Under the pieces are notes generated by a model that worked only from the letters and a program-made list of their open reading frames with translations, had not been told where the DNA came from and did no database searches. Below, one piece after another: positions 18,621-25,279 of a stretch of DNA of 26,016 bases. Source of the DNA: a virus; the IMG/VR virus record IMGVR_UViG_3300020205_000694, positions 1-26,016 of that record. One strand, 5' to 3'. The translations under genes were made by a program, and so were the position numbers. Every line of letters begins with the position of its first letter. Position 1 is the stretch's first letter.

Positions 18621-18646
18621 TGTGTTAGAGCGATAGCGATAACACA
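18621..18646 (+). other. Hairpin TGTGTTA/TAACACA
   Basis: Seven perfect base pairs enclose a 12-base purine-rich loop (GAGCGATAGCGA). It is immediately adjacent, with no spacer, to the next hairpin. Confidence 0.5.
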
Positions 18647-18664
18647 GAAGAACGTTAGTTCTTC
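18647..18664 (+). other. Hairpin GAAGAAC-GTTA-GTTCTTC
   Basis: Seven perfect base pairs with a four-base loop, followed only by TTAATA. It could stack coaxially on the preceding stem. It ends 12 bases before the late-type promoter element and could also serve as a weak end point for early transcripts. Confidence 0.5.
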
Positions 18665-18675
18665 TTAATACAGTT

Positions 18676-18683
18676 GATAAATA
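18676..18683 (+). promoter_or_regulatory. Late-type promoter element GATAAATA before the internal-protein gene
   Basis: GATAAATAT differs from the T4 late consensus in its first base and is the same form seen before the tape measure gene. The expected start near 18690 leaves a very short leader; GAGG (18691-18694) lies 8 bases before the ATG at 18703. Confidence 0.5.
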
Positions 18684-18702
18684 TCACATAGAGGATATAC
18701 AA

Positions 18703-19134
18703 ATGAAGATTTACGACATTATTAGCGAAACACAAGTTCAAGAAGGACCTGCTATTGATCTATTAAAATTAGCGGGCAGAGGAATTGCTTCTGGAGCTAA
18801 ATGGATAGCACAAACTGGCTCACGTAGAGACCTCGTTGATATAATGTCAAAGAATAGTCAGATTATTAGAGATACATTACGTGGAACTGCTCCTACTGCG
18901 GCACAGGTTGAAGCTATTTACGGACCTCGAGCAGGGCAAATGTTTGCTAATGATCCTAACTTTATGGCTAAAGTTCTTAAGAAATTCCATGCCGATAGAG
19001 CAATTAAAAAGTCTCCACCGCCCCCTCCTCCATCTAAAAATTCACCACTTGATCCAAATGCTCCACCAGTAGACCCAAATGCCCCAGGAGCTTTCACAAA
19101 AATAAGAAAATCGTTAACTCCAAAATTACATTAG
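18703..19134 (+). CDS. Putative capsid internal (injected) protein, N-terminal part
   Basis: The 143-residue frame starts MKIYDIISETQVQEG. This closely resembles the capsid-targeting peptide of T4 internal proteins (MKTYQEFIAEA), which the head protease gp21 cuts after an I/L-x-E triplet; here that would be I7-S8-E9. The body (10-105) is helical and basic. It is followed by a Pro-rich linker (SPPPPPPS, DPNAPPVDPNAPG) and then an abrupt end 15 residues after that linker. GAGG precedes the ATG. The following frame appears to be the rest of the same protein. Proteins of this kind are packed in the head and injected with DNA; what this one does in the host is unknown. Confidence 0.65.
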   Translation: MKIYDIISETQVQEGPAIDLLKLAGRGIASGAKWIAQTGSRRDLVDIMSKNSQIIRDTLRGTAPTAAQVEAIYGPRAGQMFANDPNFMAKVLKKFHADRAIKKSPPPPPPSKNSPLDPNAPPVDPNAPGAFTKIRKSLTPKLH

Positions 19135-19169
19135 TTGGGTCTACTTCTAAACTTGTTTCCTTATACGGG

Positions 19170-19787
19170 TTGACTTCTATGGTTCAAGACTATAACGCAG
19201 GTATTGATTATGCTAATGAACAATTAAAGAAAGGACCTCCTGATGGTTGGACACAAGCGCAGTATGACGCCTCTGTTAAACATTTAAAAGCAACACTAGT
19301 ATTTCAAATTGCTGCATCAACTGTTGTGTTTTCCTCATTAAAGCATTTATCAGGATGGAGTACACTGGGTGTGGGACTTAGAAGTAGTAGATGGCCGATG
19401 TTTCAAACAATTGGAAATAGAATGGGTCAACTAAGCTCAGCTGCTCGTGCGTCACTTATTATGGTCTTACAAACTAAAGAAGCTAGACAAATTTGGTCTG
19501 AATTTATATCTGGAGTCTTACTTGATAATATTGGAAAAGAAATTTTTGACCAAGTTTCAAAACTACTTGATATGGCGCAGGAGAAAGCTTCGGAATATTC
19601 AGGCGGGGTGATCAAAAAACCTGGCTCAAATAGAGATACTGGAACAAAACCTGATACTAGTGCTCAAACAGATAAAAACGCAACATCATCTACATCTAGT
19701 AACAATACGTCAACATCATCTAGTAACAATACAGCTACGTCTGGTTCAACCTACAAAGGTGACCCAATGTTTCAGAATATTAGATAA
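19170..19787 (+). CDS. Downstream part of the putative internal protein, in the -1 frame
   Basis: This frame has no good start: TTG at 19170 or ATG at 19179 (MVQDYNAGIDYA), neither with a ribosome site. However, the frame is open back to the A-rich tract at 19098-19110 and reads like real protein there (KIVNSKITLVGSTSKLVSLY), which suggests it continues the preceding gene after a -1 shift. It contains a hydrophobic stretch (LVFQIAASTVVFSSL, near 45-60 from the TTG), helices, and a Ser/Thr/Asn-rich repetitive tail ending GDPMFQNIR. Function unknown. If joined, the product would be about 361 residues. Its stop overlaps the stop of the convergent gene 51 by 8 bp. Confidence 0.6.
   Translation: MTSMVQDYNAGIDYANEQLKKGPPDGWTQAQYDASVKHLKATLVFQIAASTVVFSSLKHLSGWSTLGVGLRSSRWPMFQTIGNRMGQLSSAARASLIMVLQTKEARQIWSEFISGVLLDNIGKEIFDQVSKLLDMAQEKASEYSGGVIKKPGSNRDTGTKPDTSAQTDKNATSSTSSNNTSTSSSNNTATSGSTYKGDPMFQNIR
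19693..19732 (+). repeat. 16-bp direct repeat in a Ser/Thr/Asn-rich tail
   Basis: CATCTAGTAACAATAC occurs exactly at 19693-19708 and 19717-19732, a 24-base period that keeps the frame. A related CAACATCATCTA occurs at 19681 and 19711. It looks like slippage-prone expansion of a disordered tail. Confidence 0.7.
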
Positions 19788-20064
19788 AAGGTTGTTGCAT
19801 TATTTTAGATAATTCCATGTTATCTGAAATAAGTTTATACATTAAACTGCGATCTTCATAGCTATAGATATGCATTAAATCATTAATGCTAACACCACCC
19901 CGCATGTACCAACTTAATCTAAACAACTCATCTTTAAAGTTAAGTGCTTCTTTATCTAGCCTAACTAAATATTCTTCAATTTCCTGGGTGGATAATTTAA
20001 TTAGGCGTTCGCGAAAAAAGCTGCATGATCTAAAGCGATTCGTAGTGTATTTTCTTTTCCACAA
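19780..20064 (-). CDS. 51: Baseplate hub assembly protein gp51-like (start uncertain)
   Basis: The C-terminal two thirds carry a pattern of the small gp51/tail-assembly chaperone type: DELFRLSWYMRGGVSINDLM, then YSYEDRSLMYKLISDNMELS and a final QQPFI. Following gene 26 on the same strand repeats the T4 order 26-51. The only conventional start is TTG at 20064, which overlaps gene 26 by 64 bp and adds 21 Arg/Lys/Phe-rich residues that look like a shadow of the gene 26 zinc region. A better start may be ATT at 20001, overlapping the gene 26 stop by one base (TAATT) and giving 73 residues. gp51 acts catalytically in hub assembly and is not thought to be in the virion. Confidence 0.6.
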   Translation of the reverse strand: MWKRKYTTNRFRSCSFFRERLIKLSTQEIEEYLVRLDKEALNFKDELFRLSWYMRGGVSINDLMHIYSYEDRSLMYKLISDNMELSKIMQQPFI

Positions 20065-20828
20065 CTATCGCATTGAGCAAGTTGTGGCGGCGTGTCCCAT
20101 AATTTTTTATTTTTATCAAGGTGATCTTTAATTTGATCAAATGTAGATTTTTCAGAGTTAGCTAACCATTCATTAATAAATGCACGTTCGTTAACTATTG
20201 TAGATCCAACTTCAATAACACTAATATTTGACGAATACACCTCAACTTGTAATACTCCATACCCTTCAAATAATCTAGATGTTTCTTTGACACGTTCAAC
20301 ATCATCTTTAATTTGCATTGCTGCTTCTAGTTGTTGTCTTAATTCAAAATTACGCTGTCCAAATACAGTAACTTGTTCGTACGTTAACGGCCTTAATTTT
20401 AAAACTACATCCTTTAACACAGCACGTTCGTCAAATGTAATATGATTATAGTAATCTACAATCTTTGAAAGATCAAGATCGTATTCGTTTTCAGTTTGAC
20501 AATGCTCGCATGTATGGCCAACTGTAATACTATTTGTATACGTAGCAATACGTATAGCCGCTAACACTAAATCTAAATCTAAATTACTTAGTGCCCATCC
20601 TGACGATATCCACGGGCAACAGCTTTCGATAACTTTAACTGTGCTTTCACCGGTAATTAACGCATCTGGTGTTTTTATAAGAATTTCGTCCATTCCAGTC
20701 ATACCGTAAACGGGTAATCTAGTAACATCACCGGTAATTTCTCCGGGATTATTATACTTCCCTTTACTAGGTAAACTAATAAAGATTTTAGGTTGGCGAA
20801 AGAACTTCTGTAGTGGATTATTGGCCAT
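20001..20828 (-). CDS. 26: Baseplate hub assembly protein gp26-like
   Basis: The 275-residue protein fits the T4 gp26 family of baseplate proteins. The recognisable core is RLPVYGMTGMDEILIKTPDA (37-56), then a CCPWI segment and LDLDLVLAAIRIATYT. It contains two CxxC pairs, CEHC (107/110) and CDSCG (253/256), which could together hold one zinc ion. GGAG lies 6 bases before the ATG, and a TATAAATA late promoter about 30 bases upstream. Gene 51 follows. Confidence 0.75.
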   Translation of the reverse strand: MANNPLQKFFRQPKIFISLPSKGKYNNPGEITGDVTRLPVYGMTGMDEILIKTPDALITGESTVKVIESCCPWISSGWALSNLDLDLVLAAIRIATYTNSITVGHTCEHCQTENEYDLDLSKIVDYYNHITFDERAVLKDVVLKLRPLTYEQVTVFGQRNFELRQQLEAAMQIKDDVERVKETSRLFEGYGVLQVEVYSSNISVIEVGSTIVNERAFINEWLANSEKSTFDQIKDHLDKNKKLWDTPPQLAQCDSCGKENTLRIALDHAAFFANA

Positions 20829-20839
20829 TTTTGACTCCG

Positions 20840-20847
20840 GATAAATA
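20840..20847 (+). promoter_or_regulatory. Late-type promoter element GATAAATA before the tape measure gene
   Basis: GATAAATATAT is one base from the T4 late consensus, 43 bases before the ATG at 20891; the expected start is near 20854. AGGAAAA follows at 20879, before the start codon. Confidence 0.5.
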
Positions 20848-20857
20848 TATCATATAG

Positions 20858-20865
20858 TATTTATA
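20858..20865 (-). promoter_or_regulatory. Exact T4 late promoter TATAAATA before gene 26
   Basis: The minus strand reads TATATAAATACTAT, containing the exact T4 late octamer. The expected start near 20851 gives a leader of about 23 bases with GGAG before the ATG at 20828. Confidence 0.7.
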
Positions 20866-20890
20866 TACGCATATTTTTAGGAAAAATAAA

Positions 20891-23161
20891 ATGAGTGGAT
20901 CAAAAAAAGTATCTGACATGACTGGTGATGAATTTGCTGACTCGATCAGCAAAGCATTAGGCGGACGATCTAGTTCCACTTCGTCGTTTAGCGGTTCTAG
21001 TGACAAAAATCCGGTAGGTATTGGTGCTTGGGTTAAAGATTGGGACAAAAGTATCGCAGGTGGAGTTCAAGGGATTGATAAATTAAAAAATTCAAGTTCT
21101 CTCACTTCTACAGTTATGGATGGACTTAATACTGTTATTAGTAAATTTTCGCCAACACTAGGAACATTATCGGGATCTTTGTCATCATCAGTAGCCGGTT
21201 CTGTTGACAGTTATCAGAAACAACAATTGGCAGGCACGTCCTGGGCTGGCGGCTTAAGAGAGATGGAGAACGACCGAAAGGCACTAGGGCTTTCGCAACA
21301 AGAATATGCCGATCGACAGCGCGATATGGCTCGCAATGCATTAGCGTTGTCTGGCCAAAGTGGCGAGGCAATGAAGAAATTAACTGACTTCTCTGACGAT
21401 TTTAAGAAAACTGATGTAGGTAAACAGCTACAATCTTCTTACGGTATGAATGCTCTCCAAATGCAAGCGTTTACAGACACATGGGTATCTAGACAAGACG
21501 CTAGCTTTCTAAAAGATGAAAAGTCAAAAGCTGCCGCATTAAAATCTCTTGAAGGGTTTACACAACAAACTATTCGAGCAAGTCAAGAACAAGGTGTTAG
21601 TGTCGACGTAATGCTCAAGCAAAACAAAGTAATGAATGAAAGTCTTCAAATGCAACTATTAAGACTTGACGGAGATGAAAAACAAAACGAAGCATTAAAC
21701 GATCTTTTGCCGCAGTTATCCGGGCTTGGTCCAGAACTTAAAAATCTTGCCATGGAAGCGGCATCAGATATGGGAGTAACTGGTAAAGGAGCAATGACAG
21801 AGTCTGTGCTTGGCGACGCTGGAAGAGAATTTTCCGCAGCCGTTAAGAACATGAAAGAAGTGACTGAGAACGGTGGAACACAACAAGAAAAAAATCTTGC
21901 AGAACAACGATTGATAGCTGCCAGAGTGGGTGTTGATCAAATGATTGCGTCTAAACAATTTAGAGATAATGCTGAAATCGAACGTCGAGGCCTGCCAAGT
22001 GCCGGTGAAGGTAATTTTCTTGCTTTAATGCAAGAACGTTTGCCAAATGTACAAAAAGATAGAGCAACTGGCGCTGATCTAAGAGCTGCAAATCTTGATG
22101 ATACTCCAGAAAACCGAGAACGATTGAAAGCAGAACGAAATCGTAGAGACATGACTGCTACAACTGAGACTGGAGAGAAACGTTCAGGTGCTGCCGTTAT
22201 AGATGTCAATCAACAAGCAAACATGGAAGCGCGAAACAACATTATAGCTGCAGAAGTTGAAGCAATTAAAGGAGTTATAGGCGCATTAGATAGACTTGGT
22301 GGAAAAATACAAAGTGTGTTAGGAGAAAGAACAACTTCAGGTGATTTAGCAGGCAGAAATGGTCAACCTGGCTCACGCGAACAATACAACAGTTCAATTC
22401 CAAGAAATCCAACGTTGTATCCAACAGACAAACGTAATACCGGAACAGAAGGCGAAATAAAAGAAAAACTAGAACCTAAAGATGTTATTGCACAGCTACA
22501 CAAAGGCGAAAAAGTATTGAAACCAGAAGATGCTATGAAGTTTGAAAGTATTGGTGGGCTTGACTTTCTTAAATCAGCACCCGGCGGTAAAATGCCAGCA
22601 GGAATGCCTAACGATATGTTAGGAGGAATGGATCCAAGTAAGATGTTTGGAGATATGCAAAAACAAATGGCCCCAATGATGGGGGACATCCAAAAGCAAA
22701 TGGCTCCTATGATGGGAGAAATGAAGAGCGCATTTAGCAACATAAAAATGCCAAGTGGGTTTGATACTAGCAAGATTACCAGTATGCTTGGCAATATTAA
22801 GCAACCCGATATGGGACAGTTGGCTAACATGGCAAAATCAATGATACCGCCAACCGACGGATCAGCGGCTGCTATGTCAAAAGACATGATGAGCAATTTA
22901 AAGAGTACAGTATCATCTATAGCACAACAGCCCAACGTGTCTGAGCCAGTTAAAAATGAGTATGACGATGAAGGAACTACTCCTACAGTAGCTAGTCCAA
23001 CGGCAGCGCCAACAGATTCAATCAATAGTGACATACTAAATGCTCTAAATAACTTAAATAAGCTAACAGCACAAAGTCTTGATGCGCTTGTTCGCACAGC
23101 AGGACACGCTGAAAAAACAGCCGGTGGAATTGATGGCATGAATGCTAACAGATTTGGCTAA
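20891..23161 (+). CDS. Probable tail tape measure protein
   Basis: The 756-residue protein has the look of a tape measure. The N-terminal region is low complexity, Ser/Gly-rich with hydrophobic patches. A long helical, charged middle (about 120-490) contains many Gln, Lys and Glu. Near 530-550 is DVIAQLHKGEKVLKPEDAMK, the 'L-h-x-G-E-x-V-L' motif often seen near the end of tape measure proteins. A Met/Gly/Pro-rich stretch (570-650) holds an 11-residue tandem repeat. AGGA precedes the ATG. Genes 26 and 51 lie next door and the portal gene follows 12 bp downstream. In T4 the corresponding gene, 29 (590 residues), is located near 51. A different structural protein cannot be excluded. Confidence 0.6.
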   Translation: MSGSKKVSDMTGDEFADSISKALGGRSSSTSSFSGSSDKNPVGIGAWVKDWDKSIAGGVQGIDKLKNSSSLTSTVMDGLNTVISKFSPTLGTLSGSLSSSVAGSVDSYQKQQLAGTSWAGGLREMENDRKALGLSQQEYADRQRDMARNALALSGQSGEAMKKLTDFSDDFKKTDVGKQLQSSYGMNALQMQAFTDTWVSRQDASFLKDEKSKAAALKSLEGFTQQTIRASQEQGVSVDVMLKQNKVMNESLQMQLLRLDGDEKQNEALNDLLPQLSGLGPELKNLAMEAASDMGVTGKGAMTESVLGDAGREFSAAVKNMKEVTENGGTQQEKNLAEQRLIAARVGVDQMIASKQFRDNAEIERRGLPSAGEGNFLALMQERLPNVQKDRATGADLRAANLDDTPENRERLKAERNRRDMTATTETGEKRSGAAVIDVNQQANMEARNNIIAAEVEAIKGVIGALDRLGGKIQSVLGERTTSGDLAGRNGQPGSREQYNSSIPRNPTLYPTDKRNTGTEGEIKEKLEPKDVIAQLHKGEKVLKPEDAMKFESIGGLDFLKSAPGGKMPAGMPNDMLGGMDPSKMFGDMQKQMAPMMGDIQKQMAPMMGEMKSAFSNIKMPSGFDTSKITSMLGNIKQPDMGQLANMAKSMIPPTDGSAAAMSKDMMSNLKSTVSSIAQQPNVSEPVKNEYDDEGTTPTVASPTAAPTDSINSDILNALNNLNKLTAQSLDALVRTAGHAEKTAGGIDGMNANRFG
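22658..22723 (+). repeat. 33-bp tandem repeat in the tape measure gene
   Basis: Two adjacent units encode QKQMAPMMGDI and QKQMAPMMGEM. Their third codon positions differ (GCC CCA against GCT CCT), so the duplication is old or is being kept at protein level. Confidence 0.75.
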
Positions 23162-23173
23162 AAGGATAATTGA

Positions 23174-24919
23174 ATGAGTTGGAAAAAGTATTTTACACCA
23201 GTACCAGTGGGGTCTTCTTTAAGTCCAATCTCTGGTTCTGAAAATAATAGCAAAGCTGGACCAGCTAAATCAAACTACAGTAGTTACCTACCTGATGTAT
23301 ATTCAGGTAGCCCTAACCGTATCGAACGCTATCAGCAATACGAAGTAATGGATTCTGATCCTGAAGTTAACGCGGCTTTAGATATTCTAGCTGAATTCTG
23401 TACACAAAAATTAAAAGACGGTAAAACACCATTCAGTGTTAGTTGGAGACATCGTGCTACTAACGCTGAAATACGTATTCTAGCTGAATACATGCAACAG
23501 TGGACTAAAATACAACTCTTTGACACCCGAATCTTCCGTATTATGCGTAACACATTCAAATACGGCGATGCTTTCTTTATTCGTGATCCAGAAACTCAAA
23601 AATGGTCTTATGTTGATCCAAGTAAAATTGTTAAAATTATTGTAAACGAAAGTAACGGTAAAAGCCCCGAGCAATATGTTATTAAAGACCTAGCACCTAA
23701 CTTTGAAAATTTAGTTGCTACACAAATTACTCCTAATATTAATCCACGTCAATCAGGCGGCGGCATTACTAGCGGAGCAGGGTATCTTGGAGCTCAAGGA
23801 GCACAAAAAGGTGGATCAGGGCCTTATCCTAGCAGTTCAGGAGGCAGTCGCTTTGGTACAACTGAAACAGAACACGCAATTGATGCTAAACACGTTGTAC
23901 ATTTAAGTTTAAGCGAAGGTCTAGACAATAACTTTCCATTTGGTAACAGTTTATTAGAGAACATCTTTAAAGTTTACAAGCAAAAAGAACTATTAGAAGA
24001 TGCTATTCTTATCTATCGTATACAACGTGCTCCAGAAAGACGTGTATTCCATATCGATGTAGGCAACATGCCAAGCCATTTAGCTATGGCATTTGTAGAA
24101 CGTGTTAAGAATGAAATCCATCAAAGACGTATTCCAAGTCAAACAGGCGGTGGACAAAACGTTATTGACTCAGCTTATAATCCGTTAAGCATTAACGAAG
24201 ACTATTTCTTTCCGCAAACGGCAGAAGGGCGTGGATCAAAAGTTGAAACACTGCCCGGCGGAACTAACTTAGGCGAAATTGATGACTTAAAGTACTTTAC
24301 TAACAAGTTATTCCGTGGTTTACGTATCCCATCAAGCTACTTACCAACAGGCGCAGATGACAGTCAAGCAAGTTATAATGACGGTCGTGTGGGCACTGCT
24401 TATATTCAAGAGTTACGCTTTAACAAGTACTGCGAACGCTTACAAAGTTTAGTAACAAGTGTGTTTGATGAAGAATTTAAAATGTACATGAGCGCAAAAG
24501 GCTTAAACATTGATTCAAGTTTGTTTGAATTGAAGTTTAATCCGCCTTTAAACTTCGCAAGTACACGTCAAAGTGCGCTAGACGGCGAACGTATTAACAC
24601 ATTTAACACCATTCAAGCAGTTCCTTACATGTCAAAACGCTTTGCTCTAAAGCGTTTCTTAGGTCTAACAGACGAAGAAGTAGCAGAAAATGAGCGCATG
24701 TGGGGAGAAGAAAGTGGAAAAGGACAACCTACATACACTGATGCCGCTGGAGAATTACGTTCAGCAGGACTAAGTGCCGCTGGAATTGAAGGCGACTTAG
24801 GTATGTCAGGAGATTTAACTGCGCCTGATGGCATGGAAGGTGACATAGACGGAGCAGATGCTGCCGGAGGAATGGCTCCAGCGGTTGCTCCAGGCCCAGC
24901 TACACCGCCTGCCGCATAA
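23174..24919 (+). CDS. 20: Portal vertex protein gp20
   Basis: gp20 forms the dodecameric portal through which DNA enters and leaves the head, and it starts prohead assembly. The 581-residue product (T4: 524) has the family start YEVMDSDPEVNAALDILAEF (about 55-74), RIFRIMRNTFKYGDAFFI, the wing and crown segment RIQRAPERRVFHIDVGNMPS, and FTNKLFRGLRIPSSYLPTGA. A Gly/Ser-rich insert (about 193-232) and an acidic, Ala/Pro-rich tail are extra. AAGGA lies 8 bases before the ATG. Confidence 0.93.
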   Translation: MSWKKYFTPVPVGSSLSPISGSENNSKAGPAKSNYSSYLPDVYSGSPNRIERYQQYEVMDSDPEVNAALDILAEFCTQKLKDGKTPFSVSWRHRATNAEIRILAEYMQQWTKIQLFDTRIFRIMRNTFKYGDAFFIRDPETQKWSYVDPSKIVKIIVNESNGKSPEQYVIKDLAPNFENLVATQITPNINPRQSGGGITSGAGYLGAQGAQKGGSGPYPSSSGGSRFGTTETEHAIDAKHVVHLSLSEGLDNNFPFGNSLLENIFKVYKQKELLEDAILIYRIQRAPERRVFHIDVGNMPSHLAMAFVERVKNEIHQRRIPSQTGGGQNVIDSAYNPLSINEDYFFPQTAEGRGSKVETLPGGTNLGEIDDLKYFTNKLFRGLRIPSSYLPTGADDSQASYNDGRVGTAYIQELRFNKYCERLQSLVTSVFDEEFKMYMSAKGLNIDSSLFELKFNPPLNFASTRQSALDGERINTFNTIQAVPYMSKRFALKRFLGLTDEEVAENERMWGEESGKGQPTYTDAAGELRSAGLSAAGIEGDLGMSGDLTAPDGMEGDIDGADAAGGMAPAVAPGPATPPAA

Positions 24920-24926
24920 ATACATC

Positions 24927-25166
24927 ATGATCCTTAGAGAATTATTTTATATTGACCCTGATACTCGACATACCGCAAACGACATGCGGTATGATCCTAA
25001 ACGCGACTCAGGCGTAGTTAAAAAAAGTGATACTCGTAAAACAAGATTAACTCTACGTCAAATCAATCAACTTCGCAAATCTAGCGAAGCACACATCTTA
25101 GAACAAGAAACAGAATTAAGTTTTATTAATACTATGTACGCAACGCCAACGGCGCCTGCGGCATAA
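24927..25166 (+). CDS. Small conserved-type protein between genes 20 and 67, function unknown
   Basis: I start at the ATG at 24927 (MILRELFYIDPDTRHTANDM), 7 bases after the gene 20 stop, giving 79 residues. The sequence is charged with helical MxRYDPKRDSG and TRKTRLTLRQINQLRKSSEA parts. Small genes of this look lie after gene 20 in marine T4-like phages, but I know of no function. Context suggests head or prohead-core assembly. A 9-bp hairpin lies 42 bases into the frame. Confidence 0.7.
   Translation: MILRELFYIDPDTRHTANDMRYDPKRDSGVVKKSDTRKTRLTLRQINQLRKSSEAHILEQETELSFINTMYATPTAPAA
24969..24993 (+). other. Perfect 9-bp hairpin inside the small gene after gene 20
   Basis: CATACCGCA (24969-24977) pairs perfectly with TGCGGTATG (24985-24993) around a 7-base loop. 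It lies shortly after the start codon, so it could affect ribosome progress or mRNA stability between the portal and core genes. No U-run follows. Confidence 0.6.
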
Positions 25167-25169
25167 ATA
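25162..25169 (+). promoter_or_regulatory. Possible late promoter CATAAATA before the gp67-like gene
   Basis: CATAAATAT overlaps the TAA stop of the small gene and precedes the 113-bp gap before the gp67-like gene. The same octamer spans the gene 20 stop at 24915-24922, but there it is too close to the next ATG to serve that gene. One base differs from the T4 late consensus. Confidence 0.35.
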
Positions 25170-25180
25170 TCTTGATTTAA

Positions 25181-25199
25181 TAAAAACTAGTCGTTTTTA
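25181..25199. terminator. AT-rich hairpin, possible weak terminator
   Basis: TAAAAAC (25181-25187) pairs with GTTTTTA (25193-25199) around TAGTC. Only one GC pair and no long U-run after it, so termination would be weak. It lies between a late-type element and the gp67-like gene. Confidence 0.3.
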
Positions 25200-25279
25200 G
25201 GCTATATCGTACCGCTTTTGTAATTAAAGTGTAAATATAATACAGCCTTGTATAACCATCATTCACAGGAGAACAAACA

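Larger units (their letters stand above)
18192..18702 (+). other. Gene-free structured region, candidate noncoding RNA or long leader
   Basis: I find no credible reading frame in these 511 bases. Parts are much richer in GC than the surrounding genes (34 of 60 bases in 18241-18300, 33 of 60 in 18421-18480), as is common for structured RNA in AT-rich genomes. At least five inverted repeats lie between 18402 and 18664. The region ends 20 bases before the start of the internal-protein gene, with a late-type element at 18676. A weak -10-like TATACT is present at 18176-18181. It does not match tRNA, tmRNA, RNase P RNA or the intron cores I know. It could be a separate small RNA or the remains of transferred DNA. 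Confidence 0.45.

Noticed and set aside
18192-18700. tRNA, tmRNA, RNase P RNA, group I or group II intron
   Set aside because: No cloverleaf with a TTC-type T-loop, no tmRNA ends, no RNase P core, no group I P/Q/R/S elements and no group II domain V could be found. The word CCGAATCC at about 18246 is not in a T-arm.
19093-19112. Canonical programmed -1 slippery heptamer
   Set aside because: The closest candidate, A-AAA-ATA, breaks the A-site pairing rule, and no strong stem or pseudoknot is evident just downstream. The frame change is reported without a mechanism.
22363-23139. Long open frame (258 codons) on the minus strand within the tape measure gene
   Set aside because: It is antisense to well-supported coding sequence, with a composition that mirrors it; no ribosome site and no family signs.
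24915-24922. Late promoter CATAAATA driving the gene at 24927
   Set aside because: The predicted start would fall at or beyond the ATG, so it could not express that gene; it is probably a by-product of GCA-TAA-ATA at the gene 20 stop.
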